Shown in pieces: positions 58,078 to 64,000 of a DNA stretch of 64,000 nucleotides. The stretch covers positions 1,736,001-1,800,000 of the forward strand of contig NC_079244.1 in the NCBI RefSeq assembly GCF_028009165.1. The letters run 5' to 3'. This DNA comes from Akanthomyces muscarius (lineage: Eukaryota > Ascomycota > Sordariomycetes > Hypocreales > Cordycipitaceae). The translations under genes were made by a program, and so were the position numbers. A model generated the notes under the pieces. It ran no database searches. It was not told where the DNA came from and saw only the letters and a list, made by a program, of their open reading frames with translations. The stretch's first letter is position 1. Every line of letters begins with the position of its first letter.

Positions 58078-59030
58078 AGTTGTTGCGTATCACTGGTGAC
58101 TTTTCCCCGGACAAGTCGGCAAGTCTGCGGGGGAACATGGCGGGCGGGTGGCTGCTTAGCGGGCGGTCGGGTGACATCATGTAGGGCAAGATGTGGAAGT
58201 GGCTGGGAGGGAGCTAACTGGGAGAGGATGGACAAAGAGGTTCGAGTACTTTTGGCTGGACATGTCGAAGAATATTCAGTTTGACTTTTTCTTGTGAAAC
58301 GGAAAGTGAGAAGCTGCTTTTGCATTTTGCCATGAACCGGCCTCTGAGTGAAACAAGACAACCACGTCTACTCAAGTTCACACCGTCGGGCTTCGTACTA
58401 ATAAAAACAAAGTGATCGTCCCTCAGCCTACCTAATATCTAACCAGGCTGCCGAAAGCGAACGGCCGGTGTTAATTTTAGTGCCTTTTTTTGCTGCTGTT
58501 GTTTGCCGCCCCAACCAGAACCCCGGATCGCCGTGTTAATTTACGCCTCTTGCCAACTGATTTTACACCCTGCCCTGCCCCCGTGGCGGACGGACACAAC
58601 ACCACCATCCAAGTGACAACAAGAACGACTCCTCAGTGCAGCTCATTGCCCGTTCAGGTCTTGGAGCTAGCTCCTTCACCCCCCTCCTCCCCTCCCATCA
58701 CCTTGCACCTAAAATAAAAAGACGAGCGAGAAAAGGCCCGGACGGACGTCGCTAGCTCTGCGGGGGGGCCGCTGACGGCGATCCAGCCTCTTTCTATGCC
58801 TTGTCCGGAAATTGGGGTACAGCTCGAACTCGGCTGCAGCTTGTCCGTCCCTTTGCGCGCCGTCGTGCAACACACCGACGATATAATCCCACGCCCTCCC
58901 AGCTTCCGAAGCTTTCATCTTCTTCCCGTCTCTCCTCTCTCCTCTTCTCTGTAATTGAAGAGCTATCCTGTCCCTTTCCTCCTCCTGTAGCCCATCCTAG
59001 AGTTCTTGGCTGAATCTCTACTCCCAGCAT

Positions 59031-59052
59031 CACCACCACCACCACCACCACC
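59031..59052 (+). repeat. CAC trinucleotide repeat in the leader
   Basis: Seven CAC units ending 34 bp before the aldose-epimerase start codon, so probably within its 5' UTR. Confidence 0.85.
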
Positions 59053-59085
59053 TACATACTATACACACACAAGCCGGGCGCAACC

Positions 59086-60400
59086 ATGAGATTCGCTCCC
59101 CAGCTCGCTGCCCTCGCAGCAGCCGCCGCCGCGCTGCCCTGGCTCGCCTCGGCCGCGGCCAGCTCCAACTCGACGTCGTCGGGCCCGGACAAGGACGGCA
59201 AGTACTGGATCGAGGGCGACGGCCTGCGCGCCGCCTTTATCCCCTACGGCGCCTCCGTGTCCAACGTGCTCCTCAAGGACAAGCACGGCGTCGAGCGCGA
59301 CATTGTCGCCGGCTGGGACAATGCCACCTACTACGGCGAGGACAAGCTGCACCCGCACTTTGGCAGCGTCCCGGGTCGCTACGCCAACCGCATCAAGAAC
59401 AGCACCTTTGAGATTGACGGCAAGGCCTACCACATTGCCCCCAACGAGAACCCGACCAAGGACCACCCGGACGGCGTCGACACGCTGCACGGCGGGCCCG
59501 ACGGCTGGGACTACCGCAACTTTACCGTCGTCTCCCACACCAAGAACAGCATCACCTTCATGATCCTGGACCCAGACGGCAAGGAGGGCTTTCCCGGCGA
59601 GGTCATCTCGTACATCACCTACACCCTGCAGGGCATGGACTGGCACATCAAGATGATGGCCCTCTCGACGACCAAGAAGACGCCCATCATGCTCAGCAGC
59701 CACACGTACTGGAACCTCGACGGCTTCGCCAACAATGAGACGAGCACCGCCCTCAACCACACCCTGCACCTGCCCTACAGCGGCCAGCGCGTCGGCGTCG
59801 ACAACATCCTCATCCCCACCGGCGAGTTCTGGTCCAACAAGAATGGCTCCGTCAACGATTTTTGGAGCGAGCCGAGGCAGATTGGCCACGCCATGGGCGA
59901 AAAGGACCTCGTCAACAACTGCGGTTTCAACTGCACTGGTTATGGTGAGTGTTTTACTCTGCAGGCTGTCAACGATCCACGACAGAGCTAACGCGCAATC
60001 TTTTACAGACAACTGCTTCCTCGTCAACCGCGACCACCTCGGCCCGTATGACTGGCGCACCGAGGGCCCCGTCGCCCGCCTCAGCTCCAAGTGGTCCGGC
60101 ATCGCGATTGATGTCTTCACCGACCAGCAGGCCTTCCAGGTCTACAGCTGCAACGGCATGGACGGCAGCGTCCCCGTCAAGAAGACGCAGGGCTTCAAGG
60201 ACAACAAGGACTTCCCCCGCGTCATCCCCCAGTACGGCTGCGTCGTCATGGAGGTCCAGGACTACATTGACGGCATCAACAACCCCGAGTGGATGCGCGG
60301 CAACCGCCAAATCTTTGGCCCCGGCGATGATCCGTACGTCCTCCAGGCTACGTACAAGTTCAAGGTCCACAAGGACAAGGACGACGAGTCGAGCAAGTAA
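59086..60400 (+). CDS. Secreted aldose 1-epimerase (galactose mutarotase family)
   Basis: Interconverts alpha and beta anomers of aldoses. Two exons, 59086-59944 and 60009-60400, give 416 residues. An N-terminal signal peptide (LAALAAAAAALPWLASAAA) means it is exported, unlike the cytosolic mutarotases of the galactose pathway. Family blocks are AAFIPYGASVSNVLLKDKHG, FGSVPGRYANRI, DTLHGGPDGWDYRNFTVVS (with the catalytic-site histidine) and SSHTYWNLDGF. Many Asn-X-Ser/Thr sites (NSTS, NSTF, NFTV, NETS, NHTL, NGSV, NCTG) suggest heavy N-glycosylation. The region around NCGFNCTGYDNCF adds cysteines, probably disulphides. The intron starts GTGAGT and ends TTTTACAG. A role in extracellular sugar use is inference. 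Confidence 0.9.
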
Positions 60401-60979
60401 TGGATCTTGCCTGGGGAGTTCTGTGTCAGGGTGGCTGGCAAAGGCGGAGAGGGTTACTTGATACATATAGCGCCGCCGCTTTGCGTCTACGCATGCGAGC
60501 GGCATGATTCACGGGTTGAATATTATTTAATGATGTATAGTTTTATGCCGATTACCAATCCGCGTACTGTTATACATGGTTCTTCTGTAATATCGTTGCC
60601 GTCCATCTGCGCACCATTCCATTTCTCTCTCTCTACTCTATTGAAGCAGGAAGAGAGAGAGAGAGAAAAAGAAGTGATGAAATACCGAGCTCATATCATC
60701 CAGGCAATAAATAACTCTATAGATTTTCGTTATTGGTCGTTCTATTAAATATAAAACATCGATGGGCCTGCTTCTGCAGTGGCAAGACCCGCTCCACTGA
60801 AAGTTGGGACGACGGCGCCCAATCCCATTGGCGCAAATTGTAAACCACCACTTTTGCTCACTTCATACAACGACGACGAAAAATTCATCTCGACGACAAA
60901 TAGCGGCAGAAACTGCCGAGAATCTGACATGAGATAAGTCTAAAAAGCACCTCAGATACAGAAACTATATATAAGAGGC
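60401..60979. other. Intergenic region with CT/GA hairpin
   Basis: 579 bp between the epimerase and DPH1. An inverted repeat lies at 60622-60667: TTTCTCTCTCTCT pairs with the GAGAGAGAGAGAGAAA run around a loop of about 18 nt. It would form a stem in the epimerase 3' UTR if transcribed. No gene is seen. Confidence 0.55.
60622..60667. repeat. Inverted repeat of CT and GA tracts
   Basis: The left arm is TTTCTCTCTCTCT (60622-60634) and the right arm GAGAGAGAGAGAGAAA (about 60652-60667). The pairing could give a 13-bp stem, though complementary dinucleotide tracts arise easily by chance slippage. Confidence 0.6.
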
Positions 60980-62435
60980 ATGGAGGACGACAGAGCCCAG
61001 GTCGATCTCGGCCTGGCCGCAGATATAGAAGAGTCTCAGATGCTTCAGGCACAGGCTACAGCACATGATAATACGACACAGCCTGACGACCAGGAACCAG
61101 CCGTCAAGATACCTAAAAAGCGCTTCGTGGGAAGAAGAGCGGCTGCTGAAGCTGCCGCCAAGAATGGCGTGCAAGGGACCACGGGAGAGAGCGGTGCTCT
61201 GCAGAGTGAGTATTTTTCTCCAGCTCATGCTGAATGAGACTATACTGACACGAAGCCTCACAGCCGCCAAGCCAAGACGCGCTCCAAGACTGCTGAACCG
61301 TGTGCCGCCCGAGATTTCCGAGAACCCCAAGCTCAAGGAAGCCATTGCGCTGCTGCCCGCCAACTACAGCTTTGAGATTCCCAAGACGATCCACCGCATC
61401 CAGACGTCGGGCTCGAAAAAGGTCGCCCTGCAGATGCCCGAGGGGCTGCTGCTCTTCGCCACCACAATCTCCGACATCCTGACGCAGTTCTGCCCGGGCA
61501 TCGAGACGCTCATCATGGGCGACGTGACGTACGGCGCCTGCTGCATCGACGACTACACGGCGCGCGCGCTCGGCTGCGACCTGCTCGTGCACTACGCCCA
61601 CAGCTGCCTCATCCCCGTCGACGTGACCAAGATCAAGACGCTCTACGTCTTTGTCGACATCAGCATCGACACGGCGCACCTGATGGCCTCGCTCGAGCGC
61701 AACTTTGCCAGCGGCAAGACCATGGCCCTCGTCGGCACCATCCAGTTCAACGCCACGATCCACGGCGTGCGCAGCAGCCTCGAGGCCGCGGGCTTCCGCG
61801 TGCTCGTCCCGCAGATTGCGCCGCTCAGCAAGGGCGAGATCCTCGGCTGCACGTCGCCGCGCCTCCGCGACGAGGACGGCGTCGACCTCATCCTGTACCT
61901 CGGCGACGGCCGCTTCCACCTCGAGAGCATCATGATCCACAACCCGACCATCCCGGCGTACCGCTACGATCCGTACTCGCGCAAGCTCACGCGCGAGACG
62001 TACGGCCACGGCGAGATGCAGTCGGTGCGCGCGGCGGCCATCGGCACGGCGCGCCGCGCCCGCCGCTGGGGGCTCATCCTCGGCTCGCTCGGCCGCCAGG
62101 GCAACCCGCACACCATGGCGCTCATCGAGCGCCGGCTGCGCGACCGCGGCATCCCCTGGGTCAACCTGCTGCTTAGCGAGATATTCCCGGGAAAGCTGGC
62201 GCTCATGGCGGACGTCGAGTGCTGGGTGCAGGTCGCGTGCCCGCGGCTGAGCATCGACTGGGGTTATGCGTTTGCGCGCCCGCTGCTGACGCCGTACGAG
62301 GCGCTCGTGGCGCTCGGCATCACCACCGAGGACTGGTCGGAGGAGAGTGGCGGCGGTGGTGTCTATCCGATGGACTACTACGGCAAGGATGGGCTGGGCC
62401 GGACGAAGCCGCTGGACGCTGCGGCTGCGACGTGA
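60980..62435 (+). CDS. DPH1: Diphthamide biosynthesis protein 1 (2-(3-amino-3-carboxypropyl)histidine synthase subunit 1)
   Basis: With Dph2, Dph1 carries out the first step of diphthamide synthesis on EF2, using a [4Fe-4S] cluster and S-adenosylmethionine in non-canonical radical chemistry. Two exons, 60980-61205 and 61264-62435, give 465 residues. The three conserved cluster ligands are visible: Cys168 or Cys169 in TYGACCIDD, Cys271 in EILGCTSPR and Cys401 in [10 protein letters not shown]. The pattern with all three present marks Dph1 rather than Dph2. Residues 1-80 are a variable basic and acidic extension. Other blocks are [23 protein letters not shown] and [16 protein letters not shown]. 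The C-terminus [17 protein letters not shown] is family-typical. The coding part from 61300 is very rich in G/C-ending codons, producing a long meaningless antisense frame. Confidence 0.95.
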
Positions 62436-62800
62436 AAGGTGGCAGCAAAAAAGACAAAAGCCGTAAAGGGAAAAAAGTTTTAAAGAAAATTTAAAATATT
62501 TGAAAGCCTGAAATTGAACTTTGGTGAGGAGTGCATATATCGACGGGGCACTCTTGGTCAACGCCGCAATCGTTGCCGACAATTTGAGCAAGAAGGGAAG
62601 CGCTAGCTGAATGAGTCAACGTCGGCTGAGCAACAATTCGACTTCAATTCAACAACCACAAGCTCCTTTTCTCCAAAGTCAAAAGACTCCAAATATATGC
62701 AAAGAATCAACATCAAATAGATGGAAAAGGAATAAGAATCAGGCACTACTACACACACGAACACTGCTAGCCATTCTATCAAAAACTACATCCCTCTAGG
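62436..62800. other. Intergenic region, DPH1 to APH-family gene
   Basis: 365 bp, AT-rich, holding the DPH1 3' UTR and a short promoter for the next gene. No gene is seen. Confidence 0.5.
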
Positions 62801-63718
62801 ATGGAACTGGCTCAGGCCTTTGCCGTCGAGGCCGGCCTCACCAATCTGCAACCCTTGGCCCAAGGTCTCGAATTCAACGTCTATAGCGCCACCTCTGCCG
62901 TCCACGGGCCCGTCGTCCTCCGCCTGCCCAAGTTCAAAGTGTTTCAAAACGCCAACGACCCCAACACCGACGCCCGGGACCTCGTCCGCCAGGAAGCCGC
63001 CATCCTCGACCTCCTCCGGCCTACCGCCGTCCCCGTGCCGCAGGCCTACGGCTACCACGAGATTGATGGCTACCCCGCCATGGTGTGCGAGTACGTGCCC
63101 GCCGACGATGACGACGCCGCGGCCGCCGACGACGCCGCGGCCGCCGACGACGCCGCGCTGGGCTGCGTGGGCGCCCTCATCCACGCGACCCCGGTACCGG
63201 CCGACTGGGCCGTCAAGCTCGTGGCCATGGAGGGCTGCAGCCCGACACAGCTAGACGCTCTCTTCGTGAAGCGCATGCGGCGTCGCTTTGCGGTACTCGG
63301 CCGGTTAGAGCCGCAGACCGAGGACTGGGCGCCTGAGGAGGAGACGCTGCGCGCGGTGGCGGAGCCGCTGTTTCGACGGCTCCCGCCGGCGCTGCTGCAC
63401 ATGGACCTTCGGCACGTCAATGTGCGGATGCGCGCGGGCCGCGTGTCCGCCGTCTTTGACTGGACGAATGCGCTGCTGGCGCCGCCCGTGGTCGACGTGT
63501 ACCGGAGCCTGGAGTGGGGAGCGCAGCGCGAGGCCTTTGTCGCGGGGTACGCCGGCGTGCGTCCCCTCGAGGCGGTGTCGGCGCGGGAGGAGGCCTTTCT
63601 GCGGCTGGATGCCGCGCTGGTGCTTGCGCTGGTGTTTGTGTCGGAGGCGCCGGACCCGGAGAGGAGAGAGGCGGCTCTACGTCGCGTGCAAGAGCTGTGC
63701 GAAGCATTGACAAGGTAG
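62801..63718 (+). CDS. Aminoglycoside phosphotransferase (APH)-family kinase
   Basis: A small-molecule kinase-like protein of the APH/choline-kinase fold; the substrate is unknown, and fungal members seldom act on aminoglycosides. Single exon, 305 residues. The N-lobe has LAQGLEFNVYSA (glycine-poor loop) and VVLRLPK with the ATP-binding lysine. The catalytic loop is LLHMDLRHVNV near residues 196-206 (HxDxxxxN pattern), and the metal-binding DxD equivalent is AVFDWTNALLAPPVVDVYRS. Length is normal for a compact APH protein. An acidic/alanine insert, DDDDAAAADDAAAADDAA, near residues 102-119 is encoded by an 18-bp tandem repeat and replaces the usual short loop after MVCEYVP. The start codon follows an AT-rich upstream region, and no intron is needed. 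Confidence 0.85.
   Translation: MELAQAFAVEAGLTNLQPLAQGLEFNVYSATSAVHGPVVLRLPKFKVFQNANDPNTDARDLVRQEAAILDLLRPTAVPVPQAYGYHEIDGYPAMVCEYVPADDDDAAAADDAAAADDAALGCVGALIHATPVPADWAVKLVAMEGCSPTQLDALFVKRMRRRFAVLGRLEPQTEDWAPEEETLRAVAEPLFRRLPPALLHMDLRHVNVRMRAGRVSAVFDWTNALLAPPVVDVYRSLEWGAQREAFVAGYAGVRPLEAVSAREEAFLRLDAALVLALVFVSEAPDPERREAALRRVQELCEALTR
63110..63157 (+). repeat. 18-bp tandem repeat inside the APH-family gene
   Basis: 2.7 copies of GACGACGCCGCGGCCGCC, keeping frame and encoding a repeated DDAAAA unit. Copies are perfect, so the array is probably recent and may vary in length among strains. Confidence 0.9.
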
Positions 63719-63846
63719 TTGGTTGTATTTTGATAGATATAGATATACATACAGGTCGTGAAACGACGTTTTCCATACAGTACATGAACAGTCATTTGGC
63801 GTAAAAACATTAGATATATACATGGAACCTCGTAATGCCCGCCGCC
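63719..63846. other. Convergent 3' flank
   Basis: About 130 bp, AT-rich, between the stop codons of the APH-family gene and the gene at the right edge. Confidence 0.5.
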
Positions 63847-64000
63847 TCAGACTGCATTCTCCGTGCCCACGGGCTCCGGCCGGTTGCCAAACATGAGCTT
63901 GTACTTTATAATCTCCACCACCTCGAGGTTCTCGCCCTCCTCCATGTGCGCGCCGCCCGAGCCGTGCTCCATCCTGTTCTCGCGCCTGCGCACCACGGCA
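63847..64000 (-). CDS. 3' end of an unidentified gene, cut by the window edge
   Basis: On the minus strand the frame ending at the TGA at 63849-63847 stays open to the right edge. It encodes about 50 residues: RRRENRMEHGSGGAHMEEGE, then EVVEIIKYKLMFGNRPEPVG and TENAV. The composition (charged, with a regular helix) and G/C-ending codons look coding. I do not recognise the family from this fragment. Confidence 0.5.
   Translation of the reverse strand, partial: AVVRRRENRMEHGSGGAHMEEGENLEVVEIIKYKLMFGNRPEPVGTENAV

Larger units (their letters stand above)
57025..59085. other. 2.1 kb gene-free stretch
   Basis: No supported gene. TAGGTAG tracts lie at 58025-58030, 58041-58055 and 58067-58075. The last 400 bases are CT-rich with a CAC repeat directly before the next start codon. 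A 215-codon minus-strand frame (57714-58361) has no recognisable content. Confidence 0.55.

Noticed and set aside
61113..62591. 492-codon antisense frame over DPH1
   Set aside because: The translation is a mirror of G/C-ending sense codons with no domain. DPH1 on the plus strand has all cluster cysteines.
62801..63718. Antibiotic-resistance kinase gained by transfer
   Set aside because: APH-fold proteins are widespread in fungi with other substrates. Codon use matches the neighbours and nothing indicates aminoglycoside binding.
1..64000. Biosynthetic gene cluster, transposon or CRISPR array
   Set aside because: No polyketide or peptide synthase, terpene cyclase, transposase, reverse transcriptase, terminal repeats or spaced direct repeats were found.

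Overview
The window is nuclear DNA of a filamentous ascomycete, most likely a Sordariomycete of the order Hypocreales. Coding regions are broken by many 50-100 nt introns with GTRNGY donors, CTAAC/CTGAC-like branch sites and YAG acceptors. Long CT-rich leaders precede several start codons, and the protein set (Atg29, Dad3, AA11 LPMO, Pga1-like, LsmAD/Pbp1) is fungal. I cannot name the species.

I resolve 20 complete protein genes, one further complete gene whose 3' end is open to doubt, and one gene cut by the right edge. Exon maps were built by hand; in every spliced model the summed exon length is a multiple of three and gives a protein of plausible family length.

Layout. 1-8 kb: ATG29 and an Arb2-domain gene in tandem (+), a TPR-like mitochondrial membrane protein (-), and the tRNA t6A dehydratase TCD (+). 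8-14.4 kb: a 6.4 kb stretch with no supported gene. 14.4-16.8 kb: an Est1-type protein with an N-terminal zinc finger (+). 20.2-22.7 kb: mitochondrial ribosomal protein S5 (+) facing the kinetochore subunit DAD3 (-). 23-28.8 kb: a 1,869-residue coiled-coil repeat protein (-). 29.4-33.9 kb: GGC1 GTP/GDP carrier and RNA polymerase III subunit RPC82 (both -). 34.4-40.2 kb: complex III subunit QCR2 and a Pbp1/ataxin-2-like protein (both +). 40.2-44.3 kb: another gene-free stretch rich in low-complexity tracts. 44.3-49.6 kb: secreted AA11 LPMO, a WW-domain prion-like protein (both +) and a Pga1-like ER protein (-). 50.9-57.0 kb: alpha-tubulin, HMG-CoA lyase and V-ATPase subunit B (all +). 59-64 kb: secreted aldose epimerase, DPH1, an APH-family kinase (all +), and the 3' end of an unknown gene (-).

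This is a core housekeeping chromosome segment. Several products work in mitochondria (TCD, MRPS5, GGC1, QCR2, HMG-CoA lyase) and others in RNA biology (Arb2, Est1-like, RPC82, Pbp1, DPH1), but neighbours do not form a pathway and I see no biosynthetic cluster, mobile element, CRISPR array, rRNA or convincing tRNA. The notable points are structural: a 10-nt micro-exon in ATG29, a 9-nt first coding exon in RPC82, an ataxin-2-like protein with no Lsm domain in its gene model, a giant protein with several repeat families, and recurring ACCTAGGTA/TAGGTAG tracts in the intergenic DNA.
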